Of a DNA stretch of 64,000 nt, positions 27,287-34,864 are shown piece after piece. This stretch comes from Dichotomicrobium sp964540795 (GTDB lineage Bacteria > Pseudomonadota > Alphaproteobacteria > Rhizobiales > Rhodomicrobiaceae): assembly GCA_964540795.1 (NCBI GenBank), contig CAZINX010000005.1, positions 1 through 64,000 on the forward strand, read 5' to 3'. How positions within the stretch are numbered: the stretch's first letter is position 1; each line of letters begins with the position of its first letter. A program made the translations under genes and the position numbers. The notes under the pieces were generated by a model. The model did not search any database and was not told the DNA's origin. It was given only the letters and a program-made list of their open reading frames with translations.

Positions 27287-27424
27287 TTAGCGGACCACGT
27301 GCACAGCCACGTCAGCAGCGCCCAGCTTCAGAGACGGCTCGGCAACTTCCTTGCGGCAAGCGCTGACGGCAGCGGCGGTCGCGACAACGGTGGCCACGAT
27401 GATAACGCCTTTCAGACCCTTCAT
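27287..27424 (-). CDS. Very small lipoprotein downstream of tolB
   Basis: 45 residues, shorter than usual gene-finder cut-offs. ATG 27424 is preceded by CAGAGGAGATATCATC, a strong ribosome binding site. The protein starts MKGLKGVIIVATVVATAAAV and then SAC, giving lipobox V-S-A-C with Cys23. The mature part is about 23 residues with a mixed-charge start (CRKEVAEPSLKLG). It is on the same strand as tolB, 192 bases after its stop, where pal would normally be. It has no OmpA-like domain and cannot be Pal. Function unknown. Confidence 0.7.
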   Translation of the reverse strand: MKGLKGVIIVATVVATAAAVSACRKEVAEPSLKLGAADVAVHVVR

Positions 27425-27616
27425 GATGATATCTCCTCTGAATTTACGGCAATTGCCGCCTTCAGCAATTACCGGGCGCTCGGGGTCAGATCAAGCGCAC
27501 CACCGCATGGCCCCGCCAGATTTGCGCCATGATGATGCGAAAAAGACACGAAGGCATGGCGGCCCGGCGGCGCCAGCGCGCGCTTGTAAACAGCTGTTAA
27601 CGAAGCTGCATCGGGG

Positions 27617-28969
27617 CTAGCGGCGGGTCACCGACTGCCGCGCGCCCAGCGGAGCCGACCATGACGGATCGGTCGCGGAATGCGGCGTCTCAAGCACCCG
27701 CTCGCCATTGCCGTTCAGCGAGATGACGACCAGTTCCGCACCACCCTGCTCGCCCGAACGCGGCCGGGAAAACACCAGCGCACGCCCGTTCGGCGCCCAG
27801 GACAAACCGCCGATATCCGCGGCTGCCGTCAACAATCGCTCCTGCGAGCCGTCCGGCTTCATCGTGCCGAGAAATGCCTGCCCTTGCAGCCGCTTGACGA
27901 AGACGATCAGATCGCCGCGCGGGGACCACACCGGCTCGTCATAGCTGCCCTCGCCGCGGCTGATCCGCTGCTGGGACCGGCCGTTCGCGCGCATCACGTA
28001 GAGCTGGCTCGTTCCGCTGCGCCCGGAGACGAACACGATGTGCCGCCCGGATGGGGAAAAGCTCGGCGCGGTGTCGATCGCGGCGGTTTCGGTCAACCGT
28101 TGCATGGCGCGGGTGCGCAGGTCGATCTCATAAAGGTTGGCATTGCCGCCGCGCCGCAGGCTTATCACGATGCGGCGTCCGTCTGGCGCGAAGCGGGGCG
28201 GGGCCATCAGTCCGGGCACCTCGCCGATCGTCTCCGTCAGGCCCTGATGCAGGTCCCGCAGCACAATGCGCAGCGTGCCGCCGGTATCGACGACATAGAT
28301 GAGTTGCTGGGCTGCGGGGCTGAACCGCGGCGACAGGACGGTCTGCGTGCCGTCGGTGAGATATTCGAGATTGCGCCCGTCCTGATCCATCACGGCGAGC
28401 CGGGTGGCTGGCGGATCGATGTCGTTGCGCTGCTCGATAAAGGCGATGCGGGTATCGAAATAGCCCGGAGCGCCAGTGAGTTCGGAATAGACGGCATCCG
28501 CCGCGACATGCGCAAGCCGACGCCAATGCTGCTGCGGCGCGTAATATTGCGCGCCGATGCGCTGCGCGCCCGACGCGACATCCCACAGGCGGAACGCCAG
28601 CCGCAGCCGTCCGCCAGGCGCCGGCGTTACGCGGCCAACCAGAAGCGCCGACGAATTCGTGGCGCGCCAATCGGGAAAACTTGGCATGGCGTTGAGACTG
28701 ACCCGCTCTCGCACCAGCGCGGTCTGCTCCAGCGGGATGAAGGCCTGCGAGCGCGCCAGATCCGAGGTCAAGACGCGCGCGATACGCTGCGCCATCTCTT
28801 CCGTCTCCGCCGTGCCGCCGGAAAAGGCCGGAATGGCGATGCGAACGGGCAGCTCGGGCGCATCCTCCTGGGCCAAGGCGGACGGCGTGAGCGCGAACAA
28901 TAGCGCCGCCAGCAGCGCAAGCGTCGCGCGGAACACATTGGATCGCGTATGGGTCGGCCGGAGGATCAT
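27617..28969 (-). CDS. tolB: Tol-Pal system beta-propeller protein TolB, variant N-terminus
   Basis: 450 residues from ATG 28969, overlapping the tolQ stop as ATGA. The signal peptide ends near PSALA. The N-terminal domain (IAIPAFSGGTAETEEMAQ, LTSDLARSQAFIPL) is followed by a six-bladed propeller with repeated S-P-x-G and F-x-P-D-G-x-x-I motifs such as PRFAPDGRRIVISLRRGG and PSFSPSGRHIVFVSGRSG. Periplasmic TolB normally links TolA and Pal. Only about eight Pro/Glu-rich residues separate the cleavage site from the first strand, so the TolA-binding N-terminal segment seems to be missing. Confidence 0.93.
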   Translation of the reverse strand: MILRPTHTRSNVFRATLALLAALLFALTPSALAQEDAPELPVRIAIPAFSGGTAETEEMAQRIARVLTSDLARSQAFIPLEQTALVRERVSLNAMPSFPDWRATNSSALLVGRVTPAPGGRLRLAFRLWDVASGAQRIGAQYYAPQQHWRRLAHVAADAVYSELTGAPGYFDTRIAFIEQRNDIDPPATRLAVMDQDGRNLEYLTDGTQTVLSPRFSPAAQQLIYVVDTGGTLRIVLRDLHQGLTETIGEVPGLMAPPRFAPDGRRIVISLRRGGNANLYEIDLRTRAMQRLTETAAIDTAPSFSPSGRHIVFVSGRSGTSQLYVMRANGRSQQRISRGEGSYDEPVWSPRGDLIVFVKRLQGQAFLGTMKPDGSQERLLTAAADIGGLSWAPNGRALVFSRPRSGEQGGAELVVISLNGNGERVLETPHSATDPSWSAPLGARQSVTRR

Positions 28970-29661
28970 GTGTTTGCGTCGATCTGGCGGGACACGATGG
29001 CGGAAAACTCCTGCGCAAAATCCTTCATGCGCTGCGCATGGCGCTGCACAGCGCGGGTCAGCCCGCGATGGAAGACAACCGCGACCGCGCCGGCGAAAAG
29101 CCCCAGCGCGCCCGCGAACGCGCCCTGCGCCGCCGCCGGGGCCAGCGCGGAGAAGTCGCCCGCCACCGCAAAGCCCGCCATAAGCGCCCATAGCGCGCCA
29201 GCCAGGCCCAGAAGCGGCGCGGCCGTACCGATGCTCCCCAGCACGCTCAACCCCCGCTCCAGCCGGTCTGTTTCCCGCGCAATCGACACCGCCATGAGCC
29301 GCTCCATCCGCCACTGCACCCCGGGAAGCGCACGCGGCGAGGTCCCCAGCGTGCGCCGCCACTCATACATTGCCGCCATGAATATCGCCGACAAGGAGCC
29401 GGTCTGTTTGCCGTTCATCGAGGCGTAAAGCTCGTCAAGCGATGGCCCGGACCAGAACAGCCGCTCGAAAGCATCGGCCTGCTGCCGCACGCGCGCCAGC
29501 TCGGCGTATTTGCCGGCGGCGGCAACCAGCGTCCATATGAAGGCCGCGACCAGCGCGAGGATCACGGCCTGAACCACCGCGCCCGCCTCGCCGAAAAGCG
29601 CGAAAACCGACACGTCCGCCCGCGCGGCAACGAAGATCACGGGCGGGCTGTGCGATTCCAT
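28966..29661 (-). CDS. tolQ: TolQ-like protein lacking the conserved ion-path threonines
   Basis: 231 residues from ATG 29661. Clear TolQ features: three transmembrane helices (about 24-46, 138-163, 173-197), FERLFWSGPSLDELYASM after helix 1, and the C-terminal FAQEFSAIVSRQ. Helix 2, usually GLFGTVWGIM, reads GLAGALWALM (Ala156 for Thr). Helix 3, usually ATAIGLFAA, reads AGALGLFAG (Gly184 for Thr). These threonines correspond to E. coli TolQ T145 and T178, which line the proton path. tolB follows immediately; tolR and tolA are absent. It probably no longer conducts protons as TolQ does. Confidence 0.9.
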   Translation of the reverse strand: MESHSPPVIFVAARADVSVFALFGEAGAVVQAVILALVAAFIWTLVAAAGKYAELARVRQQADAFERLFWSGPSLDELYASMNGKQTGSLSAIFMAAMYEWRRTLGTSPRALPGVQWRMERLMAVSIARETDRLERGLSVLGSIGTAAPLLGLAGALWALMAGFAVAGDFSALAPAAAQGAFAGALGLFAGAVAVVFHRGLTRAVQRHAQRMKDFAQEFSAIVSRQIDANT

Positions 29662-29732
29662 TGGATACGTGGTCCGGCGTGGTTGACGTACAGCCACCTC
29701 CCTGACCGGGGAGTGTGGAAAAGCCGTGGCGA

Positions 29733-30358
29733 TCAGCCTGAGCGCATCCAGCGCGTGACGCTCTCCGGCAGCGCGGTCGCGAGCCGTTGCGGCCGGCCGG
29801 TCTCGTCCACGAGCACGATCTGCACCCGCGCACGGACAAGCCGCTCGTCACCGCGCATGACGGTCTGCGCCAGCGTAAAGGCCGCGGCGGTCTGCTCGGC
29901 GGGCCCTGTGACAACCTCCAGCACGTCGTCAATCCGCGCGGGCCGCACGAAGTCGATTTCCATGCGCCGCACGACGAAGACCAGCCGCGCGCCCTCGCCC
30001 GCCGCCAGCGCACTGTGATGCACGCCGAGCAGCCGGATCATGTCGGAGCGCCCGCGCTCCATGAAGCGCAGATAGCTGGCNNNNNNNNNNNNNNNNNNNN
30101 NNNNNNNNNNNNNNNNNNNNNNNNNNNNNNNNNNNNNNNNNNNNNNNNNNNNNNNNNNNNNNNNNNNNNNNNNNNNNNNNCGAGCAGCCGGATCATGTCG
30201 GAGCGCCCGCGCTCCATGAAGCGCAGATAGCTGGCATGATAGACGAGGCCGGAAAAGTCAGTGTCCTCATAGTACACGCGCACAGGCAGGACATGGCGGC
30301 CCGCCTCCAGCCGCCCGGCGAGATGCGGCCAGTCCATCGGCGCGTTGGCCTCAGACAT
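29733..30358 (-). CDS. ybgC: Tol-Pal associated acyl-CoA thioesterase YbgC (interrupted by assembly gap)
   Basis: The gene is split by a 100-N run. The start half (30358 down to 30181) and end half (30080 to 29733) share an identical 55-base overlap, encoding MERGRSDMIRLL in both. Collapsing the overlap gives one uninterrupted 156-residue frame. It has the hot-dog motif YYEDTDFSGLVYHASYLRF with the catalytic Asp, then GVHHSALAAGEGARLVFVVR and DVLEVVT. YbgC thioesterases typically open tol-pal operons. Its start overlaps the preceding hypothetical gene by 8 bases. Confidence 0.92.
30081..30180. other. Scaffold gap of 100 N inside ybgC (probable assembly join)
   Basis: A run of exactly 100 N flanked by the same 55 bases on both sides (30026-30080 and 30181-30235). 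Removing the N run and one copy restores the reading frame of ybgC, which shows the gap holds no missing sequence. Confidence 0.93.
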
Positions 30359-30857
30359 TCAGCGTCCCTTCCTTGGCGCGCCTGAAGACCTCTTGTTGTT
30401 GTTCCTTCAGGAATTGACTCTCATTCGTAACGGCAATCCCGAGATCGCGCGCACCAGCAATAAACCCACGCAACGTTTCCGGCTCCATATCTCCAGTGCC
30501 GACATTCTTTTGGTTGACGACAATGGCACTGAGAAGCGGCAGACCGTTCCGATAACTGTACTCCAACAGGTTCCACAGATGCGACGGCATCGCGTGACGC
30601 ACCGCAAAAGACCACTTCAATCCGCTCGCTTCCGCGAGTTGTTTGTAGCTCAGGAACTGTCTCCGCGAAGCGGCGTCCCTGATGGCAGCAAGAGACTTCT
30701 CGAATGAAAGCCCTTTGCCCTGGCGGCGAGCGTATTCAGCCAAAATCTCAGTATATTTCGGTTCTTCAGTCTTGCCCGCCTTCCGATAGTTTTCCAAAAG
30801 GTTTGCGATTTGCTCGTCGCCGAGTTTGTCCAGATCGAAATCTTTCAGTCCGGCCAT
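30351..30857 (-). CDS. Hypothetical protein of low GC, inserted between ruvB and ybgC
   Basis: 168 residues from ATG 30857 (a GTG six codons upstream at 30875 overlaps the ruvB stop). Its stop overlaps the ybgC start by 8 bases. No named domain was recognised. The N-terminal part is helical and charged (LKDFDLDKLGDEQIANLLENY and following). The C-terminal part has HAMPSHLWNLLEYSYRNGLP, LLSAIVVNQKNVGTGDMEP and GFIAGARDLG, a pattern I associate with poorly characterised proteins encoded near nucleases or phage genes. Two 60-base lines counted by hand gave 55% and 45% GC, well below the neighbours. Likely acquired by transfer. Confidence 0.8.
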   Translation of the reverse strand: MAGLKDFDLDKLGDEQIANLLENYRKAGKTEEPKYTEILAEYARRQGKGLSFEKSLAAIRDAASRRQFLSYKQLAEASGLKWSFAVRHAMPSHLWNLLEYSYRNGLPLLSAIVVNQKNVGTGDMEPETLRGFIAGARDLGIAVTNESQFLKEQQQEVFRRAKEGTLNV

Positions 30858-30871
30858 GCAGCACCTCTTCC

Positions 30872-31912
30872 TCACTCATCGCTATCCCCGAACAGCGGCA
30901 TGGAGGGCTGTGTCATCTGCGCGGGGGCGGCCATGCCAAGATGCTTGAACGCCTTGAGCGTGACGATCCGTCCGCGCGGCGTGCGCCCGATGAAACCCTG
31001 CTGGAGCAGAAACGGCTCGATGGTCTCTTCCAGCGCATCCTTGGATTCGCTCAGCGCGGCGGCGATGGTGTCGATGCCGACCGGGCCGCCGCCATAGGTG
31101 TCGGCGATGCAGCGCAGATAGCGGTGGTCAAGCGAGTCGAGCCCGAGGGGGTCCACTTCAAGCTGCGTCAGCGCGCGGTCCGCAACGCCGTCATCGACCT
31201 CGCCGGAGCCGTCCACGGCGGCGAAATCGCGCACCCGGCGCAACAGTCGTCCGGCCACGCGCGGCGTCCCGCGGCTGCGCTTGGCGATCTCGCGCGCGCC
31301 CGCCGGCGTCATCGCCATGCCGAGCACGCCCGCGCCGCGCGTGACGATCTGCTCAAGCTCGTCATCGGTGTAGAAATCCAGCCGGACGGGAATGCCAAAG
31401 CGGTCGCGCAGCGGCGTTGTCAGCAGGCCGGTGCGGGTCGTCGCGCCGATCAGCGTGAACTTTGCCAAGTCGATGCGCACCGAACGCGCCGCCGGTCCCT
31501 CGCCGATGATGAGGTCGAGCTGAAAATCTTCCATCGCCGGGTAGAGGATTTCCTCCACCGCCGGATTGAGCCGGTGAATCTCGTCGATGAACAGCACGTC
31601 GCGCGCTTCGAGATTGGTGAGCAGCGCCGCGAGGTCGCCCGGCTTGGCGATGACCGGGCCGGAGGTCATGCGGAAATTGACGCCCAGCTCCCGCGCCATG
31701 ATCTGCGCGAGCGTGGTCTTGCCCAGCCCCGGCGGCCCGGCGAACAGCACGTGATCCAGCGCCTCGCCCCGGCCGCGCGCGGCGTCGATGAACACGCGCA
31801 GGTTGGCGCGGGCGCGCTCCTGGCCGATGAACTCGGCGAGCCGCTGCGGGCGGAGGCTCGGCTCGACGTCGTCCTGCTCGTTGCGCGCGCCCTCGATCAG
31901 CCGGTCGCTCAA
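30872..31912 (-). CDS. ruvB: Holliday junction branch migration ATPase RuvB
   Basis: 346 residues. Motifs: LRPQRLAEFIGQE, Walker A GPPGLGKTTLAQ, Walker B VLFIDEIHRLNP, sensor 1 GATTRTGLLTTPLRDRFG, sensor 2 RSRGTPRVAGRLLRRVRDFA, and a C-terminal winged helix with GGGPVGIDTIAAALSE and QGFIGRTPRGR. It drives branch migration together with RuvA. Its start overlaps the ruvA stop by 4 bases. Confidence 0.97.
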   Translation of the reverse strand: MSDRLIEGARNEQDDVEPSLRPQRLAEFIGQERARANLRVFIDAARGRGEALDHVLFAGPPGLGKTTLAQIMARELGVNFRMTSGPVIAKPGDLAALLTNLEARDVLFIDEIHRLNPAVEEILYPAMEDFQLDLIIGEGPAARSVRIDLAKFTLIGATTRTGLLTTPLRDRFGIPVRLDFYTDDELEQIVTRGAGVLGMAMTPAGAREIAKRSRGTPRVAGRLLRRVRDFAAVDGSGEVDDGVADRALTQLEVDPLGLDSLDHRYLRCIADTYGGGPVGIDTIAAALSESKDALEETIEPFLLQQGFIGRTPRGRIVTLKAFKHLGMAAPAQMTQPSMPLFGDSDE

Positions 31913-32523
31913 CTTCCAAGCTCCTTCAGGCCCAGCCGGATCAGCGTTTCGGTCGAGGCGTCATCGCCAGCCTCGCGCATTGCGGTGGCAACGGCCCCGG
32001 CGGCCTGCGCCGCTGGATAGCCCAGATTCGTCAGCGCGGAAACCGCATCGCCCATCGCCGTGCCGTCCCGCGCGTTCATGCCTTCGGGCAGCGCCACCGC
32101 CGCCGCGCCTGCCTGCACCAGCGCGGGCGCCTTGTCGCGCAGCTCGCCGATCAGCCGCTGCGCAACCTTCGGCCCGACGCCGGGCGTGCGCGAGATGGCG
32201 GCCTTGTCGCCGAGCGCAATGGCATTGGCGATCTCGTTCGGCTCCAGTGTCGAGAGGATGGCCAGCGCCAGCCGCGTGCCGACGCCCTGCACGCCCTGAA
32301 GCAGCCGGAACCAGCGCCGTTCCAGCTCGTTCGCAAAGCCGAAAAGGCGAATGGCATCTTCGCGCACATGGGTCTCGATCGCCAGTTCGACGGGTTGCCC
32401 GCGCGCGGGAAGCCGCGCCAGCGTGCGGCTTGCGCAGTGTACCTCATAGCCGACGCCGCCGACATCGACGATGACCCAGCCATCGCCGGTGGCATCGACC
32501 AGTCCTTTGAGCTTGCCGATCAC
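31909..32523 (-). CDS. ruvA: Holliday junction branch migration protein RuvA
   Basis: 204 residues from a GTG start at 32523, which overlaps the end of ruvC. Begins (V/M)IGKLKGLVDATGDGWVIVD; then VGYEVHCASRT, THVREDAIRLFGF, two helix-hairpin-helix segments (LLQGVQGVGTRLALAIL and ISRTPGVGPKVAQRLIGEL) and the C-terminal RuvB-binding domain (DAVSALTNLGYPAAQA). It tetramerises on the four-way junction. Confidence 0.96.
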   Translation of the reverse strand: MIGKLKGLVDATGDGWVIVDVGGVGYEVHCASRTLARLPARGQPVELAIETHVREDAIRLFGFANELERRWFRLLQGVQGVGTRLALAILSTLEPNEIANAIALGDKAAISRTPGVGPKVAQRLIGELRDKAPALVQAGAAAVALPEGMNARDGTAMGDAVSALTNLGYPAAQAAGAVATAMREAGDDASTETLIRLGLKELGS

Positions 32524-33026
32524 TGCGCCGCTCCCGCGAGAAGCGCGAGCGCGCCGCGATGATGCGCATGGGTGATGGCAATGGCCAGCGCGTCCGCTGC
32601 GTCGTCGCTGTCCGGGGTCGCGCGCGGCAGCAGGATGCCGAGCATGGCGCGGATCTGCGCCTTGTCGGCGTGGCCGGAGCCGACGACCGACTTCTTCACC
32701 GCGTTCGGCGCATATTCCGCAACCGCAAGACCCGCACGCGCCGGCGCAAGCAGGGCAACCCCGCGCGCCTGGCCGAGCTTCAGCGTCGCGCGGGCATCCT
32801 TGTTGACGAAGGTCTGCTCGACGGCGGCCTCGGACGGCTTCCAGGTGTCGATGGCACCGCACAGGCCCGCGAAGAGGTCGGCCAGCCGGTCGGGGAGCGG
32901 CGCGTCTTCGCGCGGGCGGATAGTTCCGGCGGCAATGAAGGTGAGGCGCGACCCCGCGCTTTCGATCAGCCCCCAGCCGGTGCGCCGCAGGCCGGGGTCG
33001 ATGCCGAGAATGCGCACCGTCGCCAT
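32520..33026 (-). CDS. ruvC: Crossover junction endodeoxyribonuclease RuvC
   Basis: 168 residues from ATG 33026. The four acidic catalytic residues are visible: Asp in LGIDPGLRRTGWG, Glu in AAVEQTFVNKD, and the Asp pair in DSDDAADALAIAI. YAPNAVKKSVVGSGHADKAQ is also typical. It cuts Holliday junctions. It is the first gene of ruvCAB, with 145 bases to yebC upstream that carry a REP-like repeat. Confidence 0.96.
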   Translation of the reverse strand: MATVRILGIDPGLRRTGWGLIESAGSRLTFIAAGTIRPREDAPLPDRLADLFAGLCGAIDTWKPSEAAVEQTFVNKDARATLKLGQARGVALLAPARAGLAVAEYAPNAVKKSVVGSGHADKAQIRAMLGILLPRATPDSDDAADALAIAITHAHHRGALALLAGAAQ

Positions 33027-33061
33027 GTCATGCTCCCACGAACACCTCAATCCGGCCCCAC

Positions 33062-33142
33062 GTCATGCCCGGACTTGATCCGGGCATCCATACTGCTGCG
33101 TCAGGGCGACTTCTGGATTGCCGGGTCACGCCCGGCAATGAC
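33062..33142. repeat. REP-like paired dyad repeat, copy 2
   Basis: GTCATGCCCGGACTTGATCC and its mirror GGGCATCCA, then TGGATTGCCGGGTCACGCCC followed by GGCAATGACG. It has two palindromes with GTCAT / ATGAC ends and the same GGACTTGATCC core as 8715-8798. It sits between yebC and ruvC. Confidence 0.75.
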
Positions 33143-33171
33143 GCAAGAACTGACGATGTGGAACATCTTGC

Positions 33172-33918
33172 CTAGGCGGACAGCCGCTCCATCACCTCGT
33201 CGGAGACTTCGAAATTGGCGTAGACGTTCTGCACATCGTCATGATCTTCCAGCGCCTCCAGAAGCCGCATGAGCTTGCCGCCGGTTTCCTCGTCGACCTC
33301 GATGGTGTTCTGCGGCTTCCAGATGATCTGCGCCGAGCGCGCCTCGCCGAAATGCTGCTCAAGCGCCTTGGCCACGTCGGCCAAGTCTTCCACGTCGCAG
33401 TAAATGGTGTGACCATCATCCGACGATTCGCAGTCCTGCGCACCCGCTTCGATGGCGGCTTCCACCATTTCCTCCGCGGTCGCGGTCTCGGGCGGATACT
33501 CTACGGAGCCGATCCGATCGAACACGCATGACACAGCGCCGGTCTCCCCCAGATTGCCGCCGTGCTTGGAGAAGATCGCGCGCACGTCGCCAGCGGTCCG
33601 GTTGCGGTTGTCCGTCAGCGTCTCGACGATCACGCCGACGCCGCCCGCGCCGAAGCCTTCATAGCGAATCTCTTCATACGCCTCGCCGCCGGCGTCCTGG
33701 CTCTTCTTGATGGCCCGCTCGATGTTGTCCTTCGGCATGTTCTGCGCGCGCGCGGCCTGAATCGCGAGGCGCAGGCGCGGGTTCATGTCCGGTTCCGGCG
33801 CGCCCATCTTCGCGGCCACAGTGATTTCCTTCGACAGCTTGGAAAACACCTTGGCGCGCTTTTTGTCCTGCGCGCCCTTGCGGTGCATGATGTTCTTGAA
33901 TTTGGAATGTCCTGCCAT
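33172..33918 (-). CDS. yebC: YebC/PmpR family transcription/translation regulator
   Basis: 248 residues from ATG 33918 (MAGHSKFKNIMHRKGAQDKK is the family start). Further motifs: AQNMPKDNIERAIKK, YEGFGAGGVGVIVE, DNRNRTAGDVRAIFSKHGGN. YebC proteins act as DNA-binding regulators, and recent work on related proteins links them to translation of polyproline stretches. It sits upstream of ruvC, the most common arrangement in bacteria. Confidence 0.95.
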   Translation of the reverse strand: MAGHSKFKNIMHRKGAQDKKRAKVFSKLSKEITVAAKMGAPEPDMNPRLRLAIQAARAQNMPKDNIERAIKKSQDAGGEAYEEIRYEGFGAGGVGVIVETLTDNRNRTAGDVRAIFSKHGGNLGETGAVSCVFDRIGSVEYPPETATAEEMVEAAIEAGAQDCESSDDGHTIYCDVEDLADVAKALEQHFGEARSAQIIWKPQNTIEVDEETGGKLMRLLEALEDHDDVQNVYANFEVSDEVMERLSA

Positions 33919-34015
33919 GTTTGTCCTTCTCTCTGGTTCCGCCTGCAACCATGCGGAATGAGGCGCGCCCGCAAAGGGCGCAACAGCAATTCGGCTCGCT
34001 TTGCGGCTTTATAGC

Positions 34016-34864
34016 TTATTCGTCTGGCGGCTTGCCAGTGTCTGAAGCCCAGAAGTCCGGCTCGCTCGCGCGCAGCCGCCCGCCAAATCGCACCGGCGCG
34101 ATGTGCCGGGCCAGCCCGGTGGCGTCGTCGATGTCGATGGCCGCGCCGCAAACCGTCGCCGCGCCCACGGCAGGGGCAAACCGGCCGCCGGGGATCTGCC
34201 CGACGAAACGGCTTATCGGCTCGTCCGGGTCCATGCCGATGACGGAGTCGTAGTCGCCGCTCATGCCCGCATCGCTCATGAACGCCGTGCCGCCCGGCAA
34301 AACCTGGTCGTCCGCCGTCGGGACATGCGTGTGCGTGCCCACAAGCGCGCTCGCCCTGCCGTCGATATGGTGCGCGGCCGCCTGTTTTTCCGAGGTTGCC
34401 TCGGCGTGGAAGTCGATGAAGATCGCATCGGCCGCCTGCTTCAGCGGACATGCGGCCAGCTCGCGGTCGAGAGCCTGAAACGGGCAGTCCAGATCGTTCA
34501 TGAACAGCCGGCCCATGACGTTCAGCACAAGCACCTGCGCGCCGTTCTTCGCGGGGAACAGGCCCGCGCCGCGCCCCGGCGTGCCGGGCGGATAGTTGAT
34601 CGGGCGCAGCAGCCGGTCATGCCGCTCGATATAGACGAGCGTCTCGCGCTGGTCCCAGACATGATTGCCGGTCGTGACGACATCCGCGCCGGCATCGCGC
34701 AGATCATTGAAAATCTGTTCCGTGATCCCGAACCCGCCAGCGGCGTTCTCGCCATTCACAATCGCGAAGTCGATCGCGTAGCGCGCGCGCAACTCTGGCA
34801 ACGTGTCCAGCACCGCGCGCCGGCCGGCCCGGCCGACGACATCGCCGATGAACAGAAACCGCAT
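34016..34864 (-). CDS. YmdB-type metallophosphoesterase (TIGR00282 family)
   Basis: 282 residues. Motifs: FIGDVVGRAGRRAV, VNGENAAGGFGIT, VTTGNHVWDQRE and THTHVPTADDQVLPGGTAFMSD, which form the dinuclear metal site of the family. Bacillus YmdB is a 2',3'-cyclic phosphodiesterase acting on cyclic nucleotides or RNA ends. Its ATG shares one base with the stop of the upstream cyclo-ligase gene (TGATG). Confidence 0.92.
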   Translation of the reverse strand: MRFLFIGDVVGRAGRRAVLDTLPELRARYAIDFAIVNGENAAGGFGITEQIFNDLRDAGADVVTTGNHVWDQRETLVYIERHDRLLRPINYPPGTPGRGAGLFPAKNGAQVLVLNVMGRLFMNDLDCPFQALDRELAACPLKQAADAIFIDFHAEATSEKQAAAHHIDGRASALVGTHTHVPTADDQVLPGGTAFMSDAGMSGDYDSVIGMDPDEPISRFVGQIPGGRFAPAVGAATVCGAAIDIDDATGLARHIAPVRFGGRLRASEPDFWASDTGKPPDE

